The notes: a model not told the origin generated them from the letters alone. Positions 53,586 to 63,055 are shown, counted from the first letter of the stretch. The stretch: 64,000 bases of DNA from an uncultured Bacteroidales bacterium (GCA_937916355.1 CALFTM010000061.1:19905-83904); one strand, 5' to 3'. Program-made: numbers and translations.

Positions 53586-54659
53586 ATGTTAGAATTAGGA
53601 AAATTAGTAACGATGGTGCATGATGGACTTTCCGCCGCCCTACCCGGCTGGTTGGTAAGTACGATTGAATATGTGCTAATCGGAGTATTACTGCTTGCGA
53701 TGTATTGCGTGTTGGCATTGGTACTCATCTACTTGGAGCGAAAAATCTGTGCTCGCTTCCAATGTCGTTTAGGTCCTAACCGTGTTGGACCTTGGGGTAT
53801 ATTCCAAAGTATCGCCGACATGGTTAAAATTTTGTTGAAGGAGATTATCCGCATCGACAACGTAGACCAATTATTGTTCAAGACCGCAATGTTCTTAGCG
53901 ATTGCAGGTTCGTTCTGCACATTCGGAGCGTTGCAATTCGGAGAAGGGTTGGCGTGCATCGATTTCAATGTCGGAGTCTTCTACCTATTGGCAATCTCTT
54001 CATTAGGAGTGATTGGTATTTTGATGGCCGGATGGTCAAGTAACAACAAATACACCCTCATCGGTGCGATGAGAAGTGGAGCGCAGTTGGTTAGTTACGA
54101 ATTATCTGCTGGACTCTCTCTTATGACCATGGTGATATTGGCTGGTTCTATGAACCTTACCGACATCATCAACGGACAGGAGAATGCTTGGTACATCTTC
54201 CAAGCCCCACTTCCTGCATTTGTGGCGTTCGTCATCTATTTGATCGCCGGACACGCAGAGACCAACCGTGGTCCTTTCGACCTTCCAGAGGCGGAATCTG
54301 AGCTTACAGCAGGTTACCATACGGAGTACTCTGGTATCCAGTTCGGATTCTTCTATTTGGCAGAGTACCTTAACATGTTCATCATTGCGGGAATTGCGGC
54401 GACAGTCTTCTTAGGAGGATGGCAAGCGTTCCACATCAATGCGGAGTGGGCAGCCGGATTCAACGCCGCTATGGATATGATTCCATCATGGTTGTGGTTC
54501 ATGGGCAAAGTCTTCGCCCTCATTTTGCTTAGCTTGTGGGTTAGATGGACATTCCCACGACTCAGAATCGACCAACTACTCCACCTCGAATGGAAGATTT
54601 TAATGCCAATCAGTTTGATTAACCTCTTGGTTATGGCAGTTTGGGTGATAATTTTTTAA
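53586..54659 (+). CDS. nuoH: NADH-quinone oxidoreductase subunit H
   Basis: 357 residues with eight membrane helices. The conserved loop [20 protein letters not shown] and the block [25 protein letters not shown] with its cluster of acidic residues are diagnostic. It links the membrane and peripheral arms and forms part of the quinone channel. It follows nuoCD by 47 bases. Confidence 0.97.
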   Translation: MLELGKLVTMVHDGLSAALPGWLVSTIEYVLIGVLLLAMYCVLALVLIYLERKICARFQCRLGPNRVGPWGIFQSIADMVKILLKEIIRIDNVDQLLFKTAMFLAIAGSFCTFGALQFGEGLACIDFNVGVFYLLAISSLGVIGILMAGWSSNNKYTLIGAMRSGAQLVSYELSAGLSLMTMVILAGSMNLTDIINGQENAWYIFQAPLPAFVAFVIYLIAGHAETNRGPFDLPEAESELTAGYHTEYSGIQFGFFYLAEYLNMFIIAGIAATVFLGGWQAFHINAEWAAGFNAAMDMIPSWLWFMGKVFALILLSLWVRWTFPRLRIDQLLHLEWKILMPISLINLLVMAVWVIIF

Positions 54660-54672
54660 TAATTAGAGAGAG

Positions 54673-55149
54673 ATGATAAAGTATATAAAAGAACTATTTT
54701 CCGATATATGGAATCTGCTGCAGGGTATGCGCATCTCGATGCTCAACTTCTGCCGTAAGCCGATCACGGAAGAATATCCAGAAAACAGAGGGACCAAACA
54801 ATATGCGGAACGTTTCCGCGGAGAGTTGGTGATGCCGCACAACGAAAACAATGAACATAAATGTATCGCTTGCGGTCTCTGCATGATGAATTGTCCGAAC
54901 GGTTCCATTCAGATCATTAAAAAGGATGAAACAACAGAAGATGGAAAAACGAAGAAGGTATTGGCACAATACCTCTACAACATCGGAAGTTGTACCTTCT
55001 GCGGGCTCTGCACCACCAACTGCAAACCGCAGGCTATCGAATGGAGCAACAATTTTGAACACTCCACCTTTACCAAGAACGCTCTGATCAAGCAATTGAA
55101 CAAAGAGGGTTCTAAGTTGGAGGAAAAGAAAGAAAAAACTCAACAATAA
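54673..55149 (+). CDS. nuoI: NADH-quinone oxidoreductase subunit I (2x[4Fe-4S] ferredoxin)
   Basis: 158 residues. Two ferredoxin motifs are complete: CIACGLCMMNCPNG and CTFCGLCTTNCKPQ, each CxxCxxCxxxCP-like, holding clusters N6a and N6b. The N-terminal part (DIWNLLQGMRISMLNFCRKP) anchors it to the membrane arm. A lysine-rich tail ends the protein. Thirteen bases separate it from nuoH. Confidence 0.96.
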   Translation: MIKYIKELFSDIWNLLQGMRISMLNFCRKPITEEYPENRGTKQYAERFRGELVMPHNENNEHKCIACGLCMMNCPNGSIQIIKKDETTEDGKTKKVLAQYLYNIGSCTFCGLCTTNCKPQAIEWSNNFEHSTFTKNALIKQLNKEGSKLEEKKEKTQQ

Positions 55150-55155
55150 AACGCC

Positions 55156-55698
55156 ATGGAGTATTTAACAGCAAGCAATATCATTTTTGCCCTACTCTCA
55201 TTCACCATCTTGTTTTTTGGTGTGCTGACGGTGACTGCAACGAAAATCCTTCGTGCCGCAACTTATCTGTTCTTCGTATTGTTCGGAATCGCCGGACTAT
55301 ACTTGCAGATGAACTATGAATTTCTTGCGGCAGTCCAACTGTCAGTCTATGCAGGGGGTATCGTCATCTTGTTCATCTTTGCCATCCTCATGATCAAGAG
55401 TCTTGGTGAAGAGAAGGAGACAATGTCGAAATCAAAAGTCATCATGGGAATGATTGCATCCATTTCCGGTTTGGCAGTTAGTTTGATAACAATTTTCAAG
55501 TACAAATTTGTCACTACCGATTTCTCTCGTGCGAATGAGATCGCCGCAGAATTGGACATGAATAAAGTAGGAAATGTCTTAATGGGAACAGAGAAATTCC
55601 AGTACCTGCTACCTTTTGAGGCATCCAGTATCTTACTATTGGCATGTATCGTCGGAAGTTTGGTTGTGGCACAAATCAATAAGGAGGAGAAGAAATGA
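55156..55698 (+). CDS. nuoJ: NADH-quinone oxidoreductase subunit J
   Basis: 180 residues, five hydrophobic segments. The block QLSVYAGGIVILFIFAILMI with its conserved Gly-Gly pi-bulge helix and Tyr is the mark of NuoJ. Its ATG lies 6 bases after nuoI, and its stop overlaps the nuoK start by 4 bases (ATGA). It helps couple quinone reduction to proton pumping. Confidence 0.95.
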   Translation: MEYLTASNIIFALLSFTILFFGVLTVTATKILRAATYLFFVLFGIAGLYLQMNYEFLAAVQLSVYAGGIVILFIFAILMIKSLGEEKETMSKSKVIMGMIASISGLAVSLITIFKYKFVTTDFSRANEIAAELDMNKVGNVLMGTEKFQYLLPFEASSILLLACIVGSLVVAQINKEEKK

Positions 55699-56006
55699 GT
55701 ATGCCTTTAGAATGTTATTTGATAGTCAGCACACTCTTGTTCTTCATCGGAGTGTACGGATTTATCGTCCGCAAAAACCTCATCAGTATTCTGATGTCCA
55801 TAGAACTAATCCTCAATGCGGCAAACATCAACTTCGTGGTGTTCAACCGTTTTCTGTTTCCAGATCAATTGGAGGGTTTTATCTATAGTCTGTTCGTCAT
55901 CGTCATCGCAGCCGCAGAGACTGCCGTGGCAATTTCAATCATCATCAATGTTTATCGAAAGAAGAAAAACATCGATGCTAAGAGTATTAACGAATTAAAG
56001 CACTAA
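55695..56006 (+). CDS. nuoK: NADH-quinone oxidoreductase subunit K
   Basis: 103 residues, three helices. The middle helix ILMSIELILNAANINFVVFNR carries the conserved Glu, and the last helix has VIAAAETAVAISIIINVYRKKK with the second conserved Glu. Both acidic residues are needed for proton transfer in characterised complexes. Start codon overlaps the nuoJ stop as ATGA. Confidence 0.96.
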   Translation: MSMPLECYLIVSTLLFFIGVYGFIVRKNLISILMSIELILNAANINFVVFNRFLFPDQLEGFIYSLFVIVIAAAETAVAISIIINVYRKKKNIDAKSINELKH

Positions 56007-56010
56007 TGGC

Positions 56011-57930
56011 ATGGAATTCAACAGTTTGTCATATTTAATTTTGGCCTTGCCATTCGCTATGTTCCTAATCATAGGATTGTTAGGCTATAAGATGAGTCCG
56101 AAAGTTGCCGGACTGCTCGGTACTACGGTCTTTGGCGTGACCTCCATCATCTGCTATGGAGTTGCGATTCAATATTTTTCTCAGTATTATGGAGGAGAAT
56201 ACCCCAAAGAGGTACTTTTCAACCTTGAATGGCTGAGGATGTCTGATAATTTGTGCATCAGCATCGGATTCCTTTTGGATCCTATTTCTGCAATGATGCT
56301 TGTGGTGATTTCAACAGTCTCTTTGATGGTCCATGTATATAGTATGGGCTATATGCACGGAGAAGAAGGTTTCCAACGTTACTACGCTGTTCTTTCTCTC
56401 TTCTCTTTCGCCATGTTGGGATTGGTTGTCGCAACCAACATCTTCCAAATGTACATCTTCTGGGAGTTGGTGGGTGTCTCATCATTCTTGCTCATCAGTT
56501 TCTACTTTAAAAAACCAGAGGCAGTTCGTGCAGCGAAAAAGGCGTTCATCGTCACTCGTTTTGCCGACATGTTCTTCTTAATCGGTATCTTGATCCTCTC
56601 TTACTACACGCAGACATTTGACTTCTTGCCACTCACAGAAGTGTCAAACAATCACGTGGCGATAGTACAATCAACAATGGGAGGCGTTACCTTGTGCGGT
56701 TTTTCTGTTATTTCAATCGCAGTATTCCTCATCTTCTTAGGAGGAGCGGGAAAATCTGCCATGTTCCCATTCCACATCTGGTTGCCAGATGCGATGGAAG
56801 GTCCGACACCAGCGTCTGCATTGATCCACGCCGCTACAATGGTGGTTGCCGGAGTGTACTTGGTTGCGAGATTGTTCCCAATCTACGTTTTTGAAGCTCC
56901 TGAGGTACTGGAAATCATCACATACATTGGTGCGTTCACCAGTTTGTTCGCCGCTGTAATCGCTTGCACACAAACAGACATCAAGAGGGTGCTCGCCTTC
57001 TCTACTATCTCTCAAATCGCCTACATGTTGGTTTCCTTGGGAGTTTCTGGTTATGGAGCAGAAGAAGGTTTGGGTTATACCGCATCAATGTGGCACTTGT
57101 TCACACACGCGATGTTCAAAGCAACCCTCTTCTTGGCTGCAGGTTGCATTATCCACGCAGTTCACAGCAACGAAATGGATGCGATGGGTGGACTCCGAAA
57201 ATATTTGAAGATTACTCACATCACATTCCTCTTCGCATGTCTTGCTATCGCTGGAATTTGGCCGTTCTCAGGATTCTTCTCTAAAGATGAGATTTTGGTT
57301 GCAGCCCACGAAGCAGCTCCGGTAATTTACTGGTGTCAGACATTCGTAGCCGGTCTGACTGCGTTCTACATGTTCCGTCTATACTTCAGAATCTTCTGGT
57401 ATGACGAGCCTGCTTACGAACATCACAAACCACATGAGGCACCAAGTAACATGACAATTCCTTTGATTATCTTGTCTGTTTACCTATTGAGCGGATTCAT
57501 TCCTTTCAGCGAACTTATCTCTCCTGATTATGTAGGATATGAGATCCATACTCATTGGAATGTCGCAATCCCAAGCCTCTTGGTCGCATTGGTCGGAATA
57601 GGCATCGCATACTTCTTATACTTCAAGAAGAATGAAAAGCCTGATATGATCGCGAATAAAGTCAAAGGACTTTACACCGCAGCATCACACAGGTTCTATA
57701 TCGACGAGGTTTATTTGTTCATAACGAACAATATCATATTCAAAAAGATTTGTCAGCCAATCGCATGGTTCGACCGTCATGTCATCGACGGATTCATGGA
57801 CTCACTTGCATGGGTAACAAACATAACTTCAGAGGAGACCAAGGAGATACAAAGCGGAAATGTTCAAAACTACGCATGGTTCTTTATCATGGGTGTTATC
57901 GTCATAACCTTCTTAGCGTTGTATCTATAA
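56011..57930 (+). CDS. nuoL: NADH-quinone oxidoreductase subunit L
   Basis: 639 residues, antiporter-like subunit. MVHVYSMGYMHGEEGFQRYY and FIFWELVGVSSFLLISFYF-type helices hold the conserved Glu-Lys pair. GGAGKSAMFPFHIWLPDAMEGPTPASALIHAATMV is the central signature, and HAMFKATLFLAAGCIIHAVH has the conserved Lys and His. The C-terminal long lateral helix follows (about 540-639). It ends 27 bases before nuoM. The sequence is complete and not affected by the joint at 59.09 kb. Confidence 0.96.
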   Translation: MEFNSLSYLILALPFAMFLIIGLLGYKMSPKVAGLLGTTVFGVTSIICYGVAIQYFSQYYGGEYPKEVLFNLEWLRMSDNLCISIGFLLDPISAMMLVVISTVSLMVHVYSMGYMHGEEGFQRYYAVLSLFSFAMLGLVVATNIFQMYIFWELVGVSSFLLISFYFKKPEAVRAAKKAFIVTRFADMFFLIGILILSYYTQTFDFLPLTEVSNNHVAIVQSTMGGVTLCGFSVISIAVFLIFLGGAGKSAMFPFHIWLPDAMEGPTPASALIHAATMVVAGVYLVARLFPIYVFEAPEVLEIITYIGAFTSLFAAVIACTQTDIKRVLAFSTISQIAYMLVSLGVSGYGAEEGLGYTASMWHLFTHAMFKATLFLAAGCIIHAVHSNEMDAMGGLRKYLKITHITFLFACLAIAGIWPFSGFFSKDEILVAAHEAAPVIYWCQTFVAGLTAFYMFRLYFRIFWYDEPAYEHHKPHEAPSNMTIPLIILSVYLLSGFIPFSELISPDYVGYEIHTHWNVAIPSLLVALVGIGIAYFLYFKKNEKPDMIANKVKGLYTAASHRFYIDEVYLFITNNIIFKKICQPIAWFDRHVIDGFMDSLAWVTNITSEETKEIQSGNVQNYAWFFIMGVIVITFLALYL

Positions 57931-57957
57931 TAGTAAACTCTAAAATAAAGTACGACA

Positions 57958-59106
57958 ATGAATATATTATCATTATTTGTAATCATTCCTCTCGTCATGA
58001 TGGCGATATTGTTCTGCATCCCCGGCGAGAAGAAGAGTTTGATTCGAACGGTTATGGCTATCGGTGGATTGGCACTGTTGGCAGTATCCGCCTACTTAAC
58101 GGTCGACTACCTCTCCCTGAGAGCTGGAGGCGACACTCAAGAGTTTCTTTATGCGGCATCGACTACATGGTACGAGACTTTAAACATTCAATATTCAGTT
58201 GGAGTAGATGGAGTATCAGTTGCTATGCTTCTGCTCTCCTCTATCGTGGTCATCACCGGAGTCTTCGTATCTTATGCAATTGAAGAGAAGGTCAAAGAAT
58301 ACTTCCTATGGTTCTTGATGCTCTCTATCGGAGTTTACGGGTTCTTCATCTCACTTGATTTGTTCACCATGTTCCTTTTCTACGAGGTTGCGTTGATTCC
58401 AATGTACCTACTGATCGGACTTTGGGGAAGTGGAAGAAAAGAGTACTCTGCAATGAAACTGACCCTCATGTTGATGGGAGGTTCTGCATTCTTGATGGTG
58501 GGTATCTTAGGTATCTACTACTACTCTGCCCCAGAGGGTTCTATCTTAACATTCAACATTCAGGAGATTGCAAAGAACGTGCAAGCATCAATGGCAGCAG
58601 GAGGAGACCAAAATTGGCAATACATCTTTTTCCCACTCACATTCATCGGTTTCGGTGTGTTGGGTGCGATGTTCCCATTCCACACTTGGTCGCCTGACGG
58701 TCACGCATCTGCACCAACCGCAGTATCAATGCTCCACGCAGGAGTTTTGATGAAATTGGGAGGATATGGTTGCTTCCGTGTGGCAATGTACCTCATGCCT
58801 CAAGCTGCCAACGATTTGGCTTGGATCTTCATCATCCTCACCGGTATCAGCGTTGTCTACGGAGCATTCAGCGCATGCGTACAAAACGACCTGAAGTATA
58901 TCAACGCATACTCTTCCGTGAGCCACTGTGGATTGGTGTTGTTCGCATTGTTGATGATGAACAAAACGGCCATGACGGGTGCTATTCTCCAAATGGTTTC
59001 CCATGGTTTGATGACAGCCTTGTTCTTTGCACTTATCGGTATGATCTACGGAAGAACCCACACTCGTGACATTCGTGAGATGGGTGGTTTGATGCAGATT
59101 ATGCCT
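57958..59106 (+). CDS. nuoM: NADH-quinone oxidoreductase subunit M, 3' end lost at the chimeric joint
   Basis: About 380 residues of genuine NuoM: YSVGVDGVSVAMLLLSSIVV, FYEVALIPMYLLIGLWGSGR (conserved Glu), FPFHTWSPDGHASAPTAVSMLHAGVLMKLGGYG and SVSHCGLVLFALLMMN. The frame then passes through REMGGLMQIMP and continues as a different protein. A normal NuoM needs about 110-120 more residues with further helices. None follows, and nuoN, expected next, is absent. The 1,539-bp continuous frame is therefore not a real gene product. Confidence 0.93.
59087..59106. other. Joint between two genomes (probable assembly chimera)
   Basis: The 20 bases GGTTTGATGCAGATTATGCC encode GLMQIMP in frame, a motif of both NuoM (MGGLMKIMP-like) and lytic transglycosylases (GLMQIMP). 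Upstream is complex I and a low-GC genome; downstream is MltF and a GC-richer genome. The exact crossover lies within this shared stretch. Confidence 0.88.
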
Positions 59107-59496
59107 CGTGTGGCGGAGCAGTTCAATGTACCGCAAGAGGAGGCTTTCGACCCCGAAACCAATATTCGTTTGGCGTCGAAATTGTTGAATAAGATTGACC
59201 GTTCGTTACGACTATCGTCGTCGGCCACCGAAGAGGATCGCTTGTGCCTGATGTTGGCCAGCTATGTGTGTGGTATCGGTCACGTGCGCGATGCGCAGCG
59301 CTTGGCTGCCAAGCACGACGAAGATCCCGAGAAGTGGGAAGTCGTATCGCGCTATCTCGAACTGAAAGGTCAGCCCGAGTATTATCAGGATCCGGTCGTA
59401 CGTTGCGGCCGTTTTACGGGCATCAAACAGACCTTGGCCTATGTGCGCAATGTAAAGTCGCACTACAACAAATACTGCGAATTGGCAGCTCTCTAA
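59087..59496 (+). CDS. C-terminal part of a MltF-type lytic murein transglycosylase (5' end missing)
   Basis: About 136 residues: GLMQIMPRVAEQFNVPQEEA, then FDPETNIRLASKLLNKIDR, DRLCLMLASYVCGIGHVRDA, LAAKHDEDPEKWEV, RCGRFTGIKQTLAYVRNVKSHYNKYC. This is the SLT (Goose-lysozyme-like) catalytic domain after the substrate-binding GLMQIMP motif. The catalytic Glu lies upstream and is lost. Full MltF has a periplasmic substrate-binding-like domain before it. Codons are GC-rich compared with all genes to the left. A terminator follows at 59536. Confidence 0.88.
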
Positions 59497-59535
59497 TCGA
59501 TTGAGAGGTTGTTTAGGCCTATTCTATTCAGAATT

Positions 59536-59565
59536 AAGAGCCACCTGCGGGTGGCTCTTTTTTTT
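59536..59565 (+). terminator. Terminator after the transglycosylase end
   Basis: 10-bp stem AAGAGCCACC / GGTGGCTCTT with a TGCG loop and T-run. Confidence 0.9.
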
Positions 59566-59655
59566 GTTCAGTCGCAATGTTGACGCACTAGTTCTTCTAC
59601 TATCTATAACGGAATAAATCCACAATACTAAAAATGCTCGGAGTACAAATTACGT

Positions 59656-60594
59656 CTATTTCAATTCATTGAGGAATCCGACGAGCGTCGGCACAAGCGT
59701 CGGAGCAAGCGCAGTCGAACTGTTGATGTAGGTCATCATCTGCGCCTGCTGATCGAGCGATGCGCAGGGTTTCAGCACGTGGTTCATATCCTTGATAATC
59801 GCCAACTTAGCCATAAAATTCGAGGTCGAGAGTTTTATCGCATCGTTCAGGTTGATCTGGATGTCGGTCGTGCCCTGCACAACCAGCAACGGCACCTTCA
59901 ACGCGCGAGCCTCCGCCGCAGGCTCATAACGCATCTGCGAGATCAGGAAGGGTTGCACACTCTCTCGAAACAACACCGCCAGCTCGGGCTTCACATCGGC
60001 CACCTTGCGCCCCACTTTCAACTCGTCGAGAATGCGATAGCACTCGCTCTTGTAGGGTTCGGGTTGCGTCGCAAGTTGACGTCGCAGCGTAGCATCGATC
60101 GCCTCGCCAACACCCGCCAATGTAATCACTGCCGCCACCTGCTCGGTGCGTTTTGCCGCCACAAGCGCAATCAGGCCACCCTCACTATGTCCTGCGAGCA
60201 CCACGCGGTCGAACCGCTCGTCGGCAACCAACAGATCGACCCAAGCCGCTGCATCGTCGATATAGGCATCGAAAGTCAGTTGCGACTCGTCAGTTCCCGC
60301 CGCTGCACTCGACGCAATACCGCGCTTGTCGTAGCGCAACGAGGCGTAGCCGTGCGCCGCAAGCGAGTCGGCCAGCATCTTATAGGCGTTGGTCGATATG
60401 CCTGCCACACTATTGCCGTTGCGGTCGGTCGGACCCGAGCCCGCAATGATCAGCACCGCCGTGCGCGAGGCATTCTCGGGGGCAGCCAACGTGCCATAGA
60501 TCTCGCCCGAGGGGGTTTGCAGGGTTATCGGCGTTTCGGCCGACGCCGCGAGAGTCGCGAAAGCCATTAATACTGCTATTAAGATTCGTTTCAT
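59656..60594 (-). CDS. Exported alpha/beta hydrolase
   Basis: 312 residues from the ATG at 60594, which overlaps the upstream stop as ATGA. The signal peptide is MKRILIAVLMAFATLAASA. The oxyanion region is LIIAGSGPTDRNGNS, the nucleophile Ser is in VLAGHSEGGLIALVAA (Gly-X-Ser-X-Gly), the acid is near VVQGTTDIQINLND and the His is in IIKDMNHVLKP. It resembles the serine aminopeptidase/BAAT-type hydrolases of Bacteroidales; the substrate is unknown. It is the last gene of a five-gene unit from SPFH at 62881 downward. Confidence 0.88.
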   Translation of the reverse strand: MKRILIAVLMAFATLAASAETPITLQTPSGEIYGTLAAPENASRTAVLIIAGSGPTDRNGNSVAGISTNAYKMLADSLAAHGYASLRYDKRGIASSAAAGTDESQLTFDAYIDDAAAWVDLLVADERFDRVVLAGHSEGGLIALVAAKRTEQVAAVITLAGVGEAIDATLRRQLATQPEPYKSECYRILDELKVGRKVADVKPELAVLFRESVQPFLISQMRYEPAAEARALKVPLLVVQGTTDIQINLNDAIKLSTSNFMAKLAIIKDMNHVLKPCASLDQQAQMMTYINSSTALAPTLVPTLVGFLNELK

Positions 60595-61097
60595 ACCGTA
60601 GGTTTTACACATTCACGCAACATTCTGTACATATGGGTATCGACCGACGAGATGACATACTTCTGTTTGTCGGTTTCGATCAGCAGCAGCTCGCGCATAT
60701 CGGTCGCAAAGAGCTTATAGTTACCGATTTGGCGATGATAGTGACTACCCGTGTAGGCCCACATTCCGCCATTGCCCATCGTGCGCATCGAGCGACGAAC
60801 AACCTTCGATTCGACACGCTCGACACGTCGGATATCGCTGAGCGAGATTACGACGGGTTGCACTCGGCGACCAATCGTCAACGTATTGCGGTCGATCATC
60901 AGCGTCTGAGGCGAATGGAGCCACGTCAGAATATACATCGGCACCAGCACCACGAGCATTACCACCATCGGCAACCAGCCCAACCCCTCGCAATAACTGA
61001 TTACACCCATAACAAATGGCAACAGCAGAGTGAAGGCAGTTGTCAACTTGACACCCAACGAACGGTGCATCTTGATGATATACATATTGTTAGCCAT
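60591..61097 (-). CDS. PH-domain-like membrane protein
   Basis: 168 residues. Two adjacent membrane helices (LTTAFTLLLPFVMGVISYC and LPMVVMLVVLVPMYILTWLH) are followed by a beta-rich domain (LMIDRNTLTIGRRVQPVVIS, YKLFATDMRELLLIETDKQKYVISS) in the pattern of bacterial PH domains of the YdbT type. This suggests a membrane-anchored scaffold. It is translationally coupled to the hydrolase gene (ATGA) and starts 5 bases after the preceding gene. Confidence 0.75.
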   Translation of the reverse strand: MANNMYIIKMHRSLGVKLTTAFTLLLPFVMGVISYCEGLGWLPMVVMLVVLVPMYILTWLHSPQTLMIDRNTLTIGRRVQPVVISLSDIRRVERVESKVVRRSMRTMGNGGMWAYTGSHYHRQIGNYKLFATDMRELLLIETDKQKYVISSVDTHMYRMLRECVKPTV

Positions 61098-61101
61098 AGT
61101 A

Positions 61102-61692
61102 TTAGAGGTTTTTCATTTTGTTACGACGCACCTGAGCGCGGTAATTCTGGATCTCATACGCCGAGCGGTTGCGCACCCTGCGCCACAAGTAGTGGAAGAA
61201 GAACATCAACGCAAACGATATACCCGCAAAGGCCAGCAGCTGGTACTGCGCCGTCGGATCATCGGTGCCAATTATCAGTTTGGCGACAGGAAAGATCACC
61301 CAAACCACACCTAATGTAAAGCACGCTCCGACAGCCACCTCGTAGCGACGACGCGGAGCACGACGCCACCAACGCCACGCGGCACGACCGATAATGAGAA
61401 TGATAACCGTCCAATTCCAGATAGCTTCAAATCGCTCTGATCGCACATAAAATTCGGGTGCAAAATGCTCAACAACGTATGGCGCGAAAAGCAATATCAA
61501 TGCGCAAAACTCTACCCACGGGAAGGGCGTGCGGCTCTTCCAGATATTCTTGGGATTCATATCCGCACCCAAATCTCGACGAACATCAGCTGCCGCGCGA
61601 CTCTTGCGATAAGAGCGCATACAACTTCTCAACGACAGGCTCTCCTCGTTCGTAGTACGAGCGCTATAATCAGTTTTAATCTTCTTACTCAT
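61102..61692 (-). CDS. Membrane protein of unknown function
   Basis: 196 residues. A basic N-terminal part (about 1-57) precedes hydrophobic segments at about 60-78 (WVEFCALILLFAPYVVEHF), 91-105 (WTVIILIIGRAAW), 120-140 (VAVGACFTLGVVWVIFPVA) and 150-168 (LLAFAGISFALMFFFHYLW). It ends in a basic tail. A shorter start at MNPKNIWKSRTPF (within residues 45-57) is possible. No family recognised. It lies inside the SPFH - RHH - membrane - PH - hydrolase unit. Confidence 0.65.
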   Translation of the reverse strand: MSKKIKTDYSARTTNEESLSLRSCMRSYRKSRAAADVRRDLGADMNPKNIWKSRTPFPWVEFCALILLFAPYVVEHFAPEFYVRSERFEAIWNWTVIILIIGRAAWRWWRRAPRRRYEVAVGACFTLGVVWVIFPVAKLIIGTDDPTAQYQLLAFAGISFALMFFFHYLWRRVRNRSAYEIQNYRAQVRRNKMKNL

Positions 61693-61703
61693 AGTCTCGG
61701 GTA

Positions 61704-61916
61704 TTAGTCATTGGTCTCTTCGTTCTCAACCGAAGCCTTTTTGCGTTTTGCAGGACGCGGTTTGCGGCCGCTGCGACGCAAAGCCTCAGCTATGATCCAT
61801 TGCAACTGGCCGTTTGTGCTACGGAACTCGTCCGCCGCCCAACGCTCGATGGCATCCATCGTCTCGGCGTCGATACGCAGCACGAAACTGCGAGTTGATG
61901 ACTCTTTAACCGCCAT
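61704..61916 (-). CDS. Ribbon-helix-helix (Arc-like) DNA-binding protein
   Basis: 70 residues. The pattern SFVLRIDAETMDAIERWAAD and TNGQLQWIIAEALRRSGRK is an Arc-type ribbon-helix-helix: a strand with alternating residues, then two helices. A basic-acidic tail (KPRPAKRKKASVENEETND) follows. Its partner in the unit is an SPFH protein; in the Alistipes-type genomes I recall, such small Arc-like proteins sit next to SPFH genes. It may regulate the operon (inference). Confidence 0.82.
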   Translation of the reverse strand: MAVKESSTRSFVLRIDAETMDAIERWAADEFRSTNGQLQWIIAEALRRSGRKPRPAKRKKASVENEETND

Positions 61917-61930
61917 AATCCCTCAAACGA

Positions 61931-62881
61931 TTAATGATTCAAAGTACCGGTATTGAGCACGGGCTGCGCCGACTCGTCCGAGCAGAGAACTACAAGCAGA
62001 TTGCTGACCATAGCCGCCTTGCGCTCCTCGTCCAACTCGACAACATTCTCATCATCAAGACGATCCAACGCCATCTTAACCATCGAAACAGCGCCCTCGA
62101 CGATCTTCTCGCGAGCTGCGATGATCGCATCAGCCTGCTGGCGACGCAACATAACTGCCGCAATCTCGGGAGCATATGCCAGGTAGTTCAAGCGAGCCTC
62201 AACAACCTCGATACCTGCCATAGCCAGACGCTCGGTCAACTGTTCGGTCAGCTGGTCGTTGATCTCCTCACCACCCGAACGGAGCGTGATCTCCTCATTA
62301 GCGGTAGTATTCTCGTCGTAAGCGTACAAACCTGCCACGTGGCGCAGAGCTGCATCGCTCTGAACAGCCACGAAGTTTTCCAATACGTTCATACGTGCCG
62401 ACGACTGCACGCCCGCATCGGTCGGAGCGTCGATCTCGAATACAGCCTTATAGATACCATCGCGTTTGATACGCCATACGAGCACCAGACCAATCAGGAT
62501 TGGGTTACCAGCCTTGTCGTTCACCTTGATAGGATCGACATTGAGGTTACGGGCGCGCATCGAGATACTCTTCTTCGACATAAAGGGATTAACCCACCAG
62601 AAGCCCGTTTCATAGAACGTACCGCGATACTTACCAAAGAACAACAACACACGAGCCTCGTTGGGTTCGAGCATCATAAAGCCGATCAGCATAATAATCG
62701 ACGTGATGATCAGCAAGACACCCGCAACAGCAGCGATCACCTCGCCTGCCGAACCTGCGGGGAAGAAGTTAACCGACGCAACGATCGATGCAATAGCCAC
62801 CGCGAGAGTTGCGAGAATCATAAACAACGCTGCAAAACCATTCATTTTCCAGCCTGAGTAAGTGTAGTTTTCAGTAGTCAT
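61931..62881 (-). CDS. SPFH (band 7/stomatin-like) domain protein
   Basis: 316 residues. Two adjacent hydrophobic segments (GFAALFMILATLAVAIASIVASV and VIAAVAGVLLIITSIIMLIGFMML) are followed by PNEARVLLFFGKYRGTFYETGFWWVNPFM, the SPFH core to about residue 230 (VQSDAALRHVAGLYAY, ERLAMAGIEVVEARLNYLAY), and a helical C-terminus (RRQQADAIIAAREKIVEG). These proteins form ring-like scaffolds in membrane microdomains. It is the first gene of the unit and has a -7 box at 62927-62934. Confidence 0.92.
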   Translation of the reverse strand: MTTENYTYSGWKMNGFAALFMILATLAVAIASIVASVNFFPAGSAGEVIAAVAGVLLIITSIIMLIGFMMLEPNEARVLLFFGKYRGTFYETGFWWVNPFMSKKSISMRARNLNVDPIKVNDKAGNPILIGLVLVWRIKRDGIYKAVFEIDAPTDAGVQSSARMNVLENFVAVQSDAALRHVAGLYAYDENTTANEEITLRSGGEEINDQLTEQLTERLAMAGIEVVEARLNYLAYAPEIAAVMLRRQQADAIIAAREKIVEGAVSMVKMALDRLDDENVVELDEERKAAMVSNLLVVLCSDESAQPVLNTGTLNH

Positions 62882-62926
62882 AATTGAAAAGTTTTTAAAT
62901 TTTAAAGTAATATCATTTTGATATCA

Positions 62927-62934
62927 CAAAGATA
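62927..62934 (-). promoter_or_regulatory. Promoter -7 box for the SPFH operon
   Basis: Minus strand TATCTTTG, 46 bases before the SPFH ATG; same consensus as in the first genome. Confidence 0.6.
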
Positions 62935-63055
62935 CAACCAAACTTTTCGATTTTCCAAATTTTTCGATCATTTTTTTTAGATTATTTTTTGTGTTTCGGG
63001 CGAAGTTTAGCTATTTACGAAATCAAAGATTTCGTAAAATTTTCGGAATAATTGC

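Noticed and set aside
50951..57930. Complex I operon without nuoE, nuoF and nuoG as a possible novelty
   Set aside because: The lack of the NADH-binding module is common in Bacteroidota, so it is not unusual here. Only the truncated nuoM is.
59779..60570. 263-residue plus-strand frame, and similar long frames at 61934-62857 and 52210-53013
   Set aside because: They lie opposite the alpha/beta hydrolase, SPFH and NuoCD genes; GC-rich codons open the antisense frame. No motifs are present.
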